Below, in pieces: positions 52,250 through 63,207 of a stretch of 64,000 nucleotides of DNA. The stretch covers positions 1,612,001 through 1,676,000 of the forward strand of contig NZ_LT827015.1 in assembly GCF_900169075.1 (NCBI RefSeq), given 5' to 3'. The DNA is from Chryseobacterium phocaeense (lineage in GTDB: Bacteria; Bacteroidota; Bacteroidia; Flavobacteriales; Weeksellaceae). Position 1 is the stretch's first letter. Every line of letters starts with the position of its first letter. The notes below the pieces were generated by a model. It made no database searches and was not told where the DNA came from. It saw only the letters and a program-made list of their open reading frames with translations. A program made the translations under genes and the position numbers.

Positions 52250-54664
52250 TTACTTTTTCCACTTCAACCGCAAGCTGTTAGTTACTACACTCACGCTACT
52301 CAATGCCATTGCTGCACCTGCAATCATCGGGTTTAATAGGAAACCGTTTATCGGATAGAGAATACCTGCCGCAATGGGAATACCTATTAAATTATAGATA
52401 AATGCCCAAAACAGATTTTGCTTAATGGTGGCTACGGTTTGTTTTGACAATTTTATTGCCTGCGGTATTTTAGTCAGGTCTGATGAAATGATGGTCATTT
52501 TGGCGACGTCCATTGCAATGTCCGAACCTTTGCCCATTGCTATACTCACATCGGCTGTTGCCAAAGCGGTACTGTCATTAATACCGTCCCCAACCATTGC
52601 CACTACTTTACCTTTACTTTGTAATTCTTTTACAAAATCTGCTTTGTGCTGTGGCAATACTTCTGCTTTGTAATGCTTAATGCCTGTTTGCTCCGCAATG
52701 GCTTTGGCTGTAGCTTCGTTGTCGCCTGTCAGCATATACAGGTCAATGCCCATTTCCTGCATTTGGCGGATGGCTTCTACCGATGTTTCTTTAATCTTGT
52801 CTGATATGGCTAATACGGAAAGTGCCTGTTTGCTGTCGGCAAACCAAATAACAGTTTTTGATTGTTTGCCCCATTCATTGGCTTGCTTTTGTAATTGTTC
52901 CGCAATAGTAATGTTATTTTCTGCCAACAGTTTTTTATTGCCTACAAAATATGTTTCGTTATTATGGTCGGCTTTTGCTCCTTTACCTGTGATACTGTCA
53001 AATTGTGTTAAGGTTATGATTGCTGCTCTGTCCAAGTGTTTTACTACTGCTTCTGCCAATGGGTGTTCGGATTGCTTTTCAATGCTTAATAAAATGTCTT
53101 TGGACGCATCATCATTATTCAGCCATTGAACGCCTGTTACCTCTGGTCTACCCTCTGTAATTGTTCCTGTTTTATCTAAAATAATGGCATCAACTTTTTT
53201 GGCTAATTCTAAACTTTCGGCATCTTTTATCAAAATACCTTTTTCAGCACCTTTGCCAACGCCAACCATTATAGCCGTAGGTGTAGCCAATCCCAAAGCA
53301 CAGGGACAAGCAATAACCAATACCGTAACGGCTGCCAATAGCCCCTGAACAATCCCGTTATCGCCTCCTAAAACAAACCATAGGATAAATGCGAGAATGG
53401 CAATCCCTATCACAACCGGAACAAAGATACCCGCAATCTTATCCACCAATTTTTGTACAGGTGCTTTGCTTCCTTGTGCGTCCTGCACCATTTTGATGAT
53501 ATGGGCAAGCATTGTTTCTTTTCCCACTTTAACCGCTTTGAACTGGAAACTTCCTTTTTGGTTAATAGTTCCTGCAAATACTTTTTCGTTTTCTTTTTTC
53601 AGTACAGGTACAGGCTCGCCACTCAACATACTTTCATCCACGTAAGAACTGCCCGAAGTAACCATACCATCAACGGCAATTTTCTCGCCCGGCTTTACAA
53701 GGATAACGTCGCCTGCGTTTACATCCTCAATAGCGGTCTGTTTTTCCGTTCCGTCCGTTTGTATCACAATAACGGTTTTAGGTTGTAAGCCCATTAGTTT
53801 TTTTATTGCTGAAGAGGTATTGCCTTTGGCTTTTTCTTCCAGTAATTTTCCTAACAGAATAAATGCGACAATTACGGCTGCTGCTTCAAAATATACGTGG
53901 GCGTGTAATCCTCTTTGATGCCAAAAGTCGGCAAACAACATATTGAATACACTGAACAGGTAGGCGATACCTGTACTCAATGCTACCAATGTATCCATAT
54001 TGGCTGAACGATGTTTTGTCTGCTTCCAGGCATTGATAAAAAAATCCCTGCCCAACCACAATACAACAGGTGTAGAAAATGCCCACATAATTTGATTGGC
54101 ATAAGGTATATCCATAAAGAACATTGCTATCACTACAACAGGCAATGACAGGGTAATAGCCCATACGGTTTTGGTCTTTAGCTTTTGGAACTTTTCAGCG
54201 TGGATAGTTTCTAATGTTTCCTGCTGCTTATTTTCTTCCTCAATCAACAAATCGTACCCAATTGACTGTACCGCCTTTTGCAATTTTGAAGCATCGGTCA
54301 TATTAGGCAGGTATTCAACGGTAAGGTTTCCCGTAGCAAAGTTTACGGAGGCATTTATAACGCCCTCCTGATGCTTTACAATGCTTTCGGCACTGCTCGC
54401 ACAAGAGGCACAGGTCATACCTATTACTGGAAATGTATTTTTTATGGTGGAAACACCATAACCTAAGTCTTTGATAGCTTTAACCGCTTCGCCTATTGCT
54501 TCGCTATTATCTACCGTGATAGCTGCCCTGCGGTTATTCAGCTCTACTTTGTGGGTTGCGATACCTTTAACCTGTGCTAATCCTTTTTCAACGATTAATG
54601 CACAATGTTCACTTTCTACATCTTCCAAAGGAAGATAAATGGTTTCTTTATTATTCGTTGCCAT
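52250..54664 (-). CDS. copA: Copper-translocating P1B-type ATPase
   Basis: An 804-residue inner-membrane Cu(I) exporter. It has two N-terminal HMA domains: the first (V-E-S-E-H-C-A-L) has lost one cysteine of CxxC, the second keeps GMTCASCASSAE. It has eight membrane helices, the C-P-C-A-L-G-L-A-T-P transport motif (~455-464), phosphorylation site D-K-T-G-T (~496), T-G-D-N and G-D-G-I-N-D (~690). It pumps copper from cytoplasm to periplasm, where the oxidase and binding proteins act. It sits downstream of the AraC-type regulator in one direction. Confidence 0.95.
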   Translation of the reverse strand: MATNNKETIYLPLEDVESEHCALIVEKGLAQVKGIATHKVELNNRRAAITVDNSEAIGEAVKAIKDLGYGVSTIKNTFPVIGMTCASCASSAESIVKHQEGVINASVNFATGNLTVEYLPNMTDASKLQKAVQSIGYDLLIEEENKQQETLETIHAEKFQKLKTKTVWAITLSLPVVVIAMFFMDIPYANQIMWAFSTPVVLWLGRDFFINAWKQTKHRSANMDTLVALSTGIAYLFSVFNMLFADFWHQRGLHAHVYFEAAAVIVAFILLGKLLEEKAKGNTSSAIKKLMGLQPKTVIVIQTDGTEKQTAIEDVNAGDVILVKPGEKIAVDGMVTSGSSYVDESMLSGEPVPVLKKENEKVFAGTINQKGSFQFKAVKVGKETMLAHIIKMVQDAQGSKAPVQKLVDKIAGIFVPVVIGIAILAFILWFVLGGDNGIVQGLLAAVTVLVIACPCALGLATPTAIMVGVGKGAEKGILIKDAESLELAKKVDAIILDKTGTITEGRPEVTGVQWLNNDDASKDILLSIEKQSEHPLAEAVVKHLDRAAIITLTQFDSITGKGAKADHNNETYFVGNKKLLAENNITIAEQLQKQANEWGKQSKTVIWFADSKQALSVLAISDKIKETSVEAIRQMQEMGIDLYMLTGDNEATAKAIAEQTGIKHYKAEVLPQHKADFVKELQSKGKVVAMVGDGINDSTALATADVSIAMGKGSDIAMDVAKMTIISSDLTKIPQAIKLSKQTVATIKQNLFWAFIYNLIGIPIAAGILYPINGFLLNPMIAGAAMALSSVSVVTNSLRLKWKK

Positions 54665-54748
54665 AATTGCTTGCTTTAATTAACAATACAAAATTGGCTA
54701 TTATATTAATGGACGCTATTGTGAAATTTTGGGAATGATTTGTAAGAT

Positions 54749-55312
54749 TTACAATTTATCCAACGGCTTTCTTTTACCTTCTTTTATTTGTTTGAAATAG
54801 CTCGGTGTCAGTCCTGTTACTTTTTTGAACTGGTTGCTTAAATAGGCTACACTCGAATAGTTCAGACGAAAGGCAATTTCACTCAAAGACAGTTCATCAT
54901 ATACCAACAGCTCTTTTACTTTTTCTACTTTTTGGGCAATAAAGTATTTTTCAATAGTAATACCCTCCACCTCCGAAAAGAGATTGGATAGGTAATTATA
55001 ATCGTGGTGCAATTGACTACTTAATACATCTGAAAGATTGGATTTGGTGTCATTGTCCTGATGATGCACAAGGTCAATAATTATATTTTTTATCTTTTCA
55101 ATGATGCGGCTTTTTTTATCGTCAATGAGTTCAAAGCCCAATGGAATTAAAACCTTATCTAAATTATTTTTTTCTTCTGGTGTAATCTCTTTATCCAATG
55201 TTACCTCTCCAAGTTTGATTTTTTTTACAGTCAAACCTAATTTATCCAATTCATTTTGCACCACCATAATACAGCGGTTGCAAACCATATTTTTAATAAA
55301 GAGTGTATTCAT
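54749..55312 (-). CDS. AraC-type regulator with N-terminal HMA-like metal-sensor domain
   Basis: A 187-residue one-component regulator. The first ~65 residues resemble a ferredoxin-like HMA domain with M-V-C-N-R-C (CxxC, residues 9-14) and ... K-K-I-K-L-G-E-V; the C-terminal ~100 residues are an AraC HTH pair (LSEIAFRLNYSSVAYLSNQFKKVTGLTPSYFKQIKEG). Such fusions would couple Cu(I) binding directly to DNA binding. It stands first in the leftward copper unit. Two direct 16-base repeats lie upstream of its start. Confidence 0.85.
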   Translation of the reverse strand: MNTLFIKNMVCNRCIMVVQNELDKLGLTVKKIKLGEVTLDKEITPEEKNNLDKVLIPLGFELIDDKKSRIIEKIKNIIIDLVHHQDNDTKSNLSDVLSSQLHHDYNYLSNLFSEVEGITIEKYFIAQKVEKVKELLVYDELSLSEIAFRLNYSSVAYLSNQFKKVTGLTPSYFKQIKEGKRKPLDKL

Positions 55313-55370
55313 ATATACCTTTTTACGACCTTAACAAAGGTACAAATTAATCTTTGGCATTATATCTTTT

Positions 55371-55406
55371 AACGCCAAATCCTGCCTCTCAACGCCAAAT
55401 CCTGCC
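55371..55406. repeat. Tandem 16-base direct repeat upstream of the metal-sensing regulator
   Basis: AACGCCAAATCCTGCC occurs at 55371-55386 and 55391-55406, a 20-base period (two helical turns), 59 bases before the regulator start and 71 before DUF1896. A related CTTTGGCATT (reverse of AATGCCAAAG) is at 55352-55361. Two direct half-sites 20 apart are the usual AraC-type operator layout. Confidence 0.6.
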
Positions 55407-55476
55407 ACATCTTCAAAGGCACTTATCTACTGCTATAATTTTAGGCTTCAAGTAAAATTCTAAACAAAATTATAGT

Positions 55477-55914
55477 ATGGATACACAGCAAAAAGACCTA
55501 TCGTATTTCAGGTTACGATTACAAGAATTATTAAATACCAGCTTCCCCGAAAAAGCAAACGACCAAAAATTTGTTGAGCAACGTTCTTCGTGGGCTGCCA
55601 ATGCCTACGAGGGGGCTTTTAGTTCGGGAAACGCTATTGAGCAATGCAACGAAATAGCCAATTACATACTTTTTGAGGGCTTGCATTTCTCCAAATTCGA
55701 TACCGTGTTTCAGGTGGTATGCAATGAGTTTGATACCATAATGGCAGATGAGGAACTGCGACCGTTCTCCCTTAAAATGTTTCCTGTTTGCGAGCCTGTT
55801 TTCTCCGGCTATGAACTAACCGATGATTTCGCATACGGTTATGAGTTTGACCTGCTCTATACCGAAATAACCGGAACCATCGCAATATGGATAGAGGAAA
55901 ATGGGCTTCAGTAA
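55477..55914 (+). CDS. DUF1896-domain ICE protein
   Basis: A 145-residue soluble protein of the DUF1896 family, common in CTnDOT-like elements directly before the methylase/helicase gene. Seen: [25 protein letters not shown], then A-N-A-Y-E-G-A-F and an acidic C-terminus. No function known. Its last 14 bases overlap the start of the next gene. Confidence 0.85.
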   Translation: MDTQQKDLSYFRLRLQELLNTSFPEKANDQKFVEQRSSWAANAYEGAFSSGNAIEQCNEIANYILFEGLHFSKFDTVFQVVCNEFDTIMADEELRPFSLKMFPVCEPVFSGYELTDDFAYGYEFDLLYTEITGTIAIWIEENGLQ

Positions 55915-58900
55915 AAAGCAACATCTCCAACAGAACATTGATGCCCTGCGAATTGCTTTTAAACTGGAAAAGGAGAAACGGCAAGCCACCGTAGGCGAAA
56001 GACTGCTAATGATGCAATACAGCGGATTTGGCGGTCTTAAATTCGTATTGAACCCCATAGCGAACGAAATAGACATCAACAATTGGAGAAAGACTGAACA
56101 CGACCTTTTCCCGATTACGCAGGAGCTCCACCAGCTACTCAAAGAAAATTCCGAAGACGAAAAGCAATACCGCAGGTATGTGGATAGTATGAAAAGCTCT
56201 GTTCTGACGGCTTTTTATACACCGCCACAGGTCATAGATGCGATTTCTGCAACTTTGCGTGAAAGCGGTCTGAACATTGATAAATTCCTCGAACCCTCCG
56301 CTGGTATCGGGTCTTTCATACAATCCTTTTCAGAAAATCAAAAAGCCAGTGTTACTGCTTATGAAAAGGATTTGCTCACAGGCAAGATTTTAAAACAGCT
56401 GTATCCCGAAAGCACTATCCGCATAAGCGGTTTTGAGGAAATCTCCGAAAAGGAACAAAACAGCTTTGATGTAATCGCCAGTAATATTCCATTTGGCGAT
56501 ACTTCCGTTTTCGACCTTTCCTATTCCCGAAGCAAGGACAGTGCAAAAGTACAGGCATCCCGAAGCATACATAATTACTTCTTCCTGAAAGGTACTGATA
56601 TGCTCCGTGAGGGCGGCTTACTGGCTTACATCACTTCACAGGGCATCCTTAACAGCCCGAAAAACGAGCCGATACGCAGGGCGTTGATGCAGGATAACAA
56701 TTTGGTTTCAGTTGTTCGCTTGCCTAACAACCTCTTTACGGAATATGCAGGCACAGAGGTTGGCAGCGACCTGATTATCCTGCAAAAGAATACGGCAAAA
56801 CAAGGTTTGACCGAAGGTGAAGAACTTTTTTGCCGAAACAGCCAAACAGAATACAATACACCGGGCAATGCACTCTTTCAGGACAGCACAAGAATTGTGC
56901 ATACCGACCGTAAATTAGATACCGACCCTTATGGACAACCAGCCCTAATCTATACACATAAAGGCGGCGTTGAGGGAACTGCCAATGATCTCAAACAGAT
57001 GCTTTCCGAAGACTTTGGCAAGCACTTGAATTTGAATTTATACAGAGACGAACGAAACAATGAGCCTGTTATACCGACACCAAACGTTACGCCTCCAATT
57101 ATCGAACCTGTAACTATTCAACAAAAACCACAACCAATATCCACATCTGTAATTCATCGGGAAAGCCCAAAGGAATTAAAGCAACTAAGCATTTTTGACC
57201 TGTTTGAAAGTGTTGACGAGCCTGTAATGGTTGCTGCTCCGCCCAAAAGAACGACACAATCCCAAAGGCAAAGCATTAAAACAAACCGCCGTACAATGGG
57301 TCGCCAGCCCGACCTGTTCAGTAGTAGTGCAATACAGCAACCCTATACACCTCCTATTACCAATAGAGCTATCAATGAAAATACATTAGCAAATGGCAAA
57401 AAACAGGAAGCTGTGGGCGACCTGTTTTCGGGTATTAACGGAAACGGACAAGCTGAAAAGCCAAGCATAACTAACGTTGTTCCCGAACCCTCTCCATATA
57501 GTGGCGAACTGCAACCGTTTCACCGTAACGATTGTCTTGTGGTGGATAAAGGTTGGGTTGGTCATCTGCAAGATGTAGATACGGAAGACGGTATGGCTGT
57601 ATTCCATCCCCTGCAATTATCATCCTTACAAAAAGCAAGAGCCGAAGCTTATATCGGGGTGCGTGATGTTTACCAAGAGCTTTACACTAAAGAAGCAAAA
57701 TTCCAAACTGAATACAAAAAAGAAAGGGAAAACCTTAACCGCCTTTACGATGCCTTTGTCAAAACGTACGGAAACTTCAACAGTGCGGATAATATCAAGC
57801 TCATCAAAACAGACAGTTCCGGTAAGGAAATCCCTTATTTGGAGCGTGTTGTTGGTGGCGTGGTACACAAAGCGGATATATTCAGCCGACCTGTTAGTTT
57901 TTCTACGGTAAGCATTGCAACGGACAATCCCGAAGAAGCGTTAGCTGCTTCATTAAACAAATACGGCAGCGTGGATTTGAGCTATATGTCCGAAATCAGC
58001 AGTATGACCGATGATGCGTTGAAAGAAGCCTTACATGGTCGTATTTACTACAATCCGCTACAAAAGGAATATGAAATATCCGAACGCTGGATTGCTGGCA
58101 ACGTGGTGGAGAAAGCCGAAGAGGTACGAACCTACCTCGAACGCAATCCCGATGATACCGAAGCCAAAGCAAGCCTTACGGTTTTGGAAGAAGCCCGCCC
58201 AAGACGAATTGAGTTTGAGGAACTCGATTTTAATTTGGGCGAACGCTGGATACCCACAGGCATTTACGCCCGTTTTGCTTCAAACCTGTTCGATGCAGAT
58301 GTACTCGTTCATTATTCCGAAAGTTCCGATGACTTTTCCGTAAAGTGCCATCAGGGGAATATGCACATTTGGGAGAAATACGCCGTCAAAGCCGAAAGCC
58401 GGACGTTTGACGGGATTGCCCTGCTCAAACACGCCCTTGTCAATACCACGCCTGATATTACCAAAAAAGTGATGGTTGGCGACCAAGAGGTCAAGTTACG
58501 GGATATGGAAGCCATACAAATGGCGAACACCAAGTTTGATGAAATCCGTACCGCCTTTACCGATTGGCTTCACGCCCAAAACGATGAGTTTAAAAACAGG
58601 TTGACTGACCAATATAACGATACGTTTAACTGCTTCGTCCGTCCGAACTATGACGGCAGCCATCAGGACTTTCCGGGATTAGACCGTAAGGCATTGGGCA
58701 TTGAAGACCTGTATTCAAGCCAAAAGGACACCGTTTGGATGATAAAGCTGAACAACGGTGCTATCTGCGACCACGAAGTAGGTGCAGGAAAAACGTTGGT
58801 AATGTGTACGGCTGCACAGGAAATGAAGCGTTTGGGGTTAGCCCATAAGCCTATGATTATTGGGCTGAAAAGTAATGTTCACGAAATTGCTGAAGCCTAC

Positions 58901-61330
58901 CGCACTGCTTACCCACACGCAAAAATCCTGTTTCCGGGCAAAGAAGATTTTACGCCCCAAAAACGCCTGCGGATTTTTGGCGACATTAAAAACAACGATT
59001 GGGATTGTGTGATACTGACACACGACCAATTCGGAATGATACCGCAATCGCCCGAAATTCAAAAAGAAATACTCCAAATAGAATTAGACAGCGTAGAGCG
59101 TAACCTTGATGCCCTGCAATCGCAAGGCAAGGAAGTTACCAGAGGGATGCTTGCCGGAGTAATCAAGCGGAAAGAAAATCTCGAAGTAAAACTCAAAACC
59201 CTGCAACACGATATTGAGAACCGCAAAGATGATGTGGTGGATTTTAAGATGATGGGCATCGACCTTTTGTTTGTGGACGAAAGCCACCAATTCAAAAACC
59301 TGATGTTCAATACAAGGCATACAAGGGTTGCCGGATTGGGCAATGTGGATGGCAGCCAAAAGGCATTGAACCTGCTCTTTGCTATCCGTACCATTCAGGA
59401 ACGCACAAATGCGGATATGGGAGCGACCTTTCTTTCAGGTACTACCATCAGCAACTCACTAACGGAACTGTACCTACTGTTTAAATACCTGCGACCACAG
59501 GCATTGGAAAAACAGGGCATTCATTCTTTTGATGCGTGGGCGGCTATCTATGCAAGGAAAACAACCGATTATGAATTTTCGGTTGCTAACAACATTGTGG
59601 CAAAAGAGCGTTTCCGCTACTTTATCAAAGTGCCGGAGCTGGCGCAATTCTACTCGGAAATCACAGATTACCGAACGGCAAAAGATATAGGCATTGACCG
59701 CCCCAACAAGAACGAGGTATTGTATAACATACCGCCTACTCCAGACCAGGAAGATTTTATCAAAAAGCTAATGGAGTTTGCCAAAACAGGAAATGCTACC
59801 TTATTAGGAAGAGAACCTTTATCACAAAGCGAAGAAAAAGCAAAGATGCTTATCGCAACGGACTACGCCCGCAAAATGTCTTTGGATATGCGGATGGTAA
59901 GCGGTGCGTATGATGACCACCCCGATAATAAGGCTTCGCATTGTGCGGCAAACATTGCCAAGTATTACAACCAATACAACGCACAGAAAGGAACGCAGTT
60001 CATTTTCTCCGATTTGGGAACATACAAGCCGGACGAATGGAATGTGTACTCCGAAATCAAACGCAAGCTCGTGGAAGACCACGGCATACCTGCACACGAA
60101 GTCCGGTTTATACAGGAGGGAAAAAATGATAAGCAACGCAAGGAGCTTATCAAGGGAATGAACGAGGGTAAAATCCGTGTGTTGTTCGGTTCTACAAGTA
60201 TGTTGGGTACAGGTGTAAACGCACAGAAAAGAGCTGTTGCCGTTCATCATTTAGATACGCCGTGGCGACCGAGCGACCTTGCCCAAAGGGATGGCAGAGC
60301 TGTTCGTAAAGGCAATGAGATTGCCAAGTTCTTTGCCGATAACAAAGTAGATGTGATTATCTATGCCGTAGAAAAATCATTGGATAGCTATAAGTTTAAC
60401 CTCCTGTACAATAAGCAACTTTTCATAGACCAATTAAAAAACAACAATCTCGGCAAACGAACGATTGACGAGGGCAGTATGGACGAAAAATCAGGAATGA
60501 ACTTTTCGGAATACGTGGCTATCCTATCAGGAAATACCGACCTGTTGGATAAAGCCAAATTAGAAAAACAGATTGCCGGATTGGAAAGCGAAAAACAGGC
60601 GTTTAACCGTTCCAAGTTCAGTGCCAAATACAAGCTGCAAGACTTTACGGAATTGCTGGATAGTACGCAATCCCGATTAAACAGAATGAGCCTCGATTGG
60701 GAAAACTTACAGCAACGCATACAAAAACGTTCGGACGGTACAATTGCAAATCCTGTACAGTTGGACGGTTTACCGCCCAATGCGGATATTAAACAAATCG
60801 GTGCAAAGCTCAACCAGCTTGCGGACAAAGCCCGCACCGGAGGTCAGTATGAAGAAATCGGTAGTTTGTACGGATTTACGCTGTTGGTAAAAACCGAAAT
60901 GTCCGAAAAGGAGGGCGTGGATATACGGGTAAACCGCTTTTTAGTGCAGGGAGAGTGCAATATCAAATATACCTACAACAACGGTTTAATTGCTAAAGAT
61001 GAGAAGCTGGCGGCTATGAACTTCCTTAATGCACTGGAGAAATTGCCCGGCTATATCGAACAGGAGCAAAAGAAAATTGCGGAAACACAAAAAGATTTAC
61101 CTGTTCTTCAGGAAGTGGTTAATGGTACGTGGTCTAAGGAAAACCGATTGAGTGAACTCAAAACGGAATTGGCTGCCATTGAACGGAAGATACTGCTATC
61201 TATGAAAAAATCTAAAGAAGACGCCAACGATGAAGCCGAAAATAAAGTTGAGAAACAAGAGCATACACCCATTGTTGCTGGTAGTATTATTCAGACAAAA
61301 GGTACTCATCTGCCAAGAGGGATAATATAA
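55901..61330 (+). CDS. N6-DNA methylase/SNF2-type helicase fusion of ICE
   Basis: An 1809-residue protein. Residues ~100-330 form an N6-adenine methylase: L-E-P-S-A-G-I-G (SAM motif, ~129) and S-N-I-P-F-G-D (catalytic motif variant of NPPF, ~195). A Pro/Gln-rich linker (~400-500) follows. Residues ~955-1500 are a superfamily 2 helicase: E-V-G-A-G-K-T (Walker A, ~960), V-D-E-S-H-Q-F (~1125), and motif [15 protein letters not shown] (~1453). The end is coiled-coil-like. The layout resembles phage P1 DarB-type antirestriction proteins; anti-restriction is inferred. Confidence 0.92.
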   Translation: MGFSKKQHLQQNIDALRIAFKLEKEKRQATVGERLLMMQYSGFGGLKFVLNPIANEIDINNWRKTEHDLFPITQELHQLLKENSEDEKQYRRYVDSMKSSVLTAFYTPPQVIDAISATLRESGLNIDKFLEPSAGIGSFIQSFSENQKASVTAYEKDLLTGKILKQLYPESTIRISGFEEISEKEQNSFDVIASNIPFGDTSVFDLSYSRSKDSAKVQASRSIHNYFFLKGTDMLREGGLLAYITSQGILNSPKNEPIRRALMQDNNLVSVVRLPNNLFTEYAGTEVGSDLIILQKNTAKQGLTEGEELFCRNSQTEYNTPGNALFQDSTRIVHTDRKLDTDPYGQPALIYTHKGGVEGTANDLKQMLSEDFGKHLNLNLYRDERNNEPVIPTPNVTPPIIEPVTIQQKPQPISTSVIHRESPKELKQLSIFDLFESVDEPVMVAAPPKRTTQSQRQSIKTNRRTMGRQPDLFSSSAIQQPYTPPITNRAINENTLANGKKQEAVGDLFSGINGNGQAEKPSITNVVPEPSPYSGELQPFHRNDCLVVDKGWVGHLQDVDTEDGMAVFHPLQLSSLQKARAEAYIGVRDVYQELYTKEAKFQTEYKKERENLNRLYDAFVKTYGNFNSADNIKLIKTDSSGKEIPYLERVVGGVVHKADIFSRPVSFSTVSIATDNPEEALAASLNKYGSVDLSYMSEISSMTDDALKEALHGRIYYNPLQKEYEISERWIAGNVVEKAEEVRTYLERNPDDTEAKASLTVLEEARPRRIEFEELDFNLGERWIPTGIYARFASNLFDADVLVHYSESSDDFSVKCHQGNMHIWEKYAVKAESRTFDGIALLKHALVNTTPDITKKVMVGDQEVKLRDMEAIQMANTKFDEIRTAFTDWLHAQNDEFKNRLTDQYNDTFNCFVRPNYDGSHQDFPGLDRKALGIEDLYSSQKDTVWMIKLNNGAICDHEVGAGKTLVMCTAAQEMKRLGLAHKPMIIGLKSNVHEIAEAYRTAYPHAKILFPGKEDFTPQKRLRIFGDIKNNDWDCVILTHDQFGMIPQSPEIQKEILQIELDSVERNLDALQSQGKEVTRGMLAGVIKRKENLEVKLKTLQHDIENRKDDVVDFKMMGIDLLFVDESHQFKNLMFNTRHTRVAGLGNVDGSQKALNLLFAIRTIQERTNADMGATFLSGTTISNSLTELYLLFKYLRPQALEKQGIHSFDAWAAIYARKTTDYEFSVANNIVAKERFRYFIKVPELAQFYSEITDYRTAKDIGIDRPNKNEVLYNIPPTPDQEDFIKKLMEFAKTGNATLLGREPLSQSEEKAKMLIATDYARKMSLDMRMVSGAYDDHPDNKASHCAANIAKYYNQYNAQKGTQFIFSDLGTYKPDEWNVYSEIKRKLVEDHGIPAHEVRFIQEGKNDKQRKELIKGMNEGKIRVLFGSTSMLGTGVNAQKRAVAVHHLDTPWRPSDLAQRDGRAVRKGNEIAKFFADNKVDVIIYAVEKSLDSYKFNLLYNKQLFIDQLKNNNLGKRTIDEGSMDEKSGMNFSEYVAILSGNTDLLDKAKLEKQIAGLESEKQAFNRSKFSAKYKLQDFTELLDSTQSRLNRMSLDWENLQQRIQKRSDGTIANPVQLDGLPPNADIKQIGAKLNQLADKARTGGQYEEIGSLYGFTLLVKTEMSEKEGVDIRVNRFLVQGECNIKYTYNNGLIAKDEKLAAMNFLNALEKLPGYIEQEQKKIAETQKDLPVLQEVVNGTWSKENRLSELKTELAAIERKILLSMKKSKEDANDEAENKVEKQEHTPIVAGSIIQTKGTHLPRGII

Positions 61331-61333
61331 ACA

Positions 61334-62158
61334 CTACCTCTCGTCCTGTTCATCCATTTTCTTTATCAGAGCTTCACACAAACTGTCAAGGAATTTGGTA
61401 CGGTTTATTTTTCGGGCTTTCAACTCCATAAACGTATGATAGAAATCGCCCAAATCTATATTAAAAGTACTTTCAAATGTCTTCGCAATAAGTTTTATCT
61501 CTGCATTTCCTCTGTCAAATACACCCTGTGAATGAAGTGCATAAATAAGTTCCGTCAATGCAGTTTTGCTTGCTGTCCAGGTCAAAGGAGATTTTCGATG
61601 TACCCGTTTATAGTGTCTATTATTTAATTGATCTTCAAGATAAACCTGTATTAAATCGTTAGCAAGTATTTTAGCAGCTTTGTAATCGGCAACAGTGGAG
61701 AAGGAATGGTCTGTTTCAAAATAGATTGTGTCCAAATTTAACTTAATGTCATACTTACCCCGAACAAAAAGCTGATCATCAATAAAGGTATTATTAGTAC
61801 GATAATACTTATAAAATTCAAGATTATTATCAAAAAACCTTTTGAGTTTTTTCAATTCAGTATGAATGTACTTCTTTGCAGACTTTGTTTCATTTGGTTT
61901 TTTACTCTCTATTTTATAAATGGCATTATAATAAATTAGTTTGGAAACAATGACAGGCTTCTGATGTTTGAAAAAGCGAATTTCTTCTTCCGTATTATTA
62001 AATCCTCTTTTTTGGATATACTCCTTTAATTTTGATAAACACTTAACTATTTCGTGTATAACAGTTTCTATCTTTTGGATCAGACAATCGGCTTCAATTT
62101 CCAATTTGTCGATTTCCATTTCCAATTCGTAAAGCAATTCGTTGTAAAAATTATCCAT
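61334..62158 (-). CDS. rteC: RteC-domain protein (second copy)
   Basis: A 274-residue RteC family protein, opposite in direction to the methylase/helicase gene and convergent with it (3-base gap). It shares the family blocks E-I-R-F-F-K-H-Q-K-P-V-I-V-S-K-L-I-Y-Y-N and F-Y-K-Y-Y-R-T-N with the copy at 38393, and its start matches the fragment at 44282-44383. Two rteC genes in one element are unusual; one may control a different promoter. Confidence 0.9.
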   Translation of the reverse strand: MDNFYNELLYELEMEIDKLEIEADCLIQKIETVIHEIVKCLSKLKEYIQKRGFNNTEEEIRFFKHQKPVIVSKLIYYNAIYKIESKKPNETKSAKKYIHTELKKLKRFFDNNLEFYKYYRTNNTFIDDQLFVRGKYDIKLNLDTIYFETDHSFSTVADYKAAKILANDLIQVYLEDQLNNRHYKRVHRKSPLTWTASKTALTELIYALHSQGVFDRGNAEIKLIAKTFESTFNIDLGDFYHTFMELKARKINRTKFLDSLCEALIKKMDEQDER

Positions 62159-62225
62159 TCACAAATTATAATTTCCGTATTCATTTTTTCTGCAATAATG
62201 TTATCGACCAATACTCATATAATAA

Positions 62226-62966
62226 TTAAGCCTTGATTTTTCGGGTCGCATATCTCACGATCCATTGTGTATTAGGGTTAGGGGATTTACTCCATTCCCG
62301 AATTAATGTTGATACTTGTTCCTTGTTAACCTTTAGCCAATCAGTCAGGTGGTTAGCGACAGATTTTTTAACAAATTTCACATCATCTTCTCTCAATAAA
62401 TCTAAAATCTCGAAAACTGGCTGAGGTGTATCATTAAATGTATCAAGTTTGGAAGCCCAAGGTAATTTTGGCCGCAGTCCCTCACTTGCCAATCTACGTA
62501 GATGAAAATCGTGTGATTTTGCCCATTCTGACATCTTAGCCAATACTTCTTTAGGGTACTTTCTTATATATGGTCTAATGGCATATTCACCTGTATTTCT
62601 TTTAGTGATTTCTTCAATGGATTTCAGTGATATTTCGAAATCTTCCAAACCAAATTTTTCTACAAACTTTCCGATAGGCATCAACCAATAGTAATACGTA
62701 AACATTCCTGTTTCATTTGGATTAGGTTCTCCCAAAATCTGCATCAAAACCGAAAGTGCTTTAGGATAACTTTGTGGTAAATATTTGTACAGCAGATCTG
62801 CAATAGCATCAATCCGTTGTGTATATGATTTCCCTATAACTGCAAGATCTACATCATTTATAAAATTTTCATTGGGAAATTGTGGAAATACTATACTAAT
62901 CTTTTCTGCAAGCAATTCTGCCAACTCTTTGCCAAATTTTTCAGTAATACTGAATGTTGTACCCAT
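62226..62966 (-). CDS. AlkC-like DNA alkylation repair protein
   Basis: A 246-residue HEAT-like helical repeat DNA glycosylase that removes alkylated purines. The C-terminal DNA-binding motif is H-L-R-R-L-A-S-E-G-L-R-P-K-L-P-W and K-K-S-V-A-N-H-L-T-D-W, as in the AlkC branch. Same strand as the second rteC, with a 67-base gap. It could be ICE cargo; together with Mpg, AlkB and ExoIII elsewhere in the window it adds a fourth alkylation-linked repair gene. Confidence 0.85.
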   Translation of the reverse strand: MGTTFSITEKFGKELAELLAEKISIVFPQFPNENFINDVDLAVIGKSYTQRIDAIADLLYKYLPQSYPKALSVLMQILGEPNPNETGMFTYYYWLMPIGKFVEKFGLEDFEISLKSIEEITKRNTGEYAIRPYIRKYPKEVLAKMSEWAKSHDFHLRRLASEGLRPKLPWASKLDTFNDTPQPVFEILDLLREDDVKFVKKSVANHLTDWLKVNKEQVSTLIREWSKSPNPNTQWIVRYATRKIKA

Positions 62967-63207
62967 TTCTATGTGATTAATATTTTGTAATATTTTTCCT
63001 CAAAGGAATTTTGCTTTGTGTTTCTACGGTATGATATTTTTTACAATATCAATCCCAATCCTGTTAGGCTCTTAAAAAAAAGTACCTTCCGTAATCAGTA
63101 AGCAATTGATGATTACTATGATGTTCATCTACCGATAAATTTTTGGAATGAGAAAAGTTAATATGGATTTTTCTAACTATAATTCCTTTAAAAAATTGGC
63201 TCGATTG

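Noticed and set aside
55371..55406. CRISPR-like repeat
   Set aside because: Only two 16-base copies with a 4-base spacer; this fits an operator, not an array.
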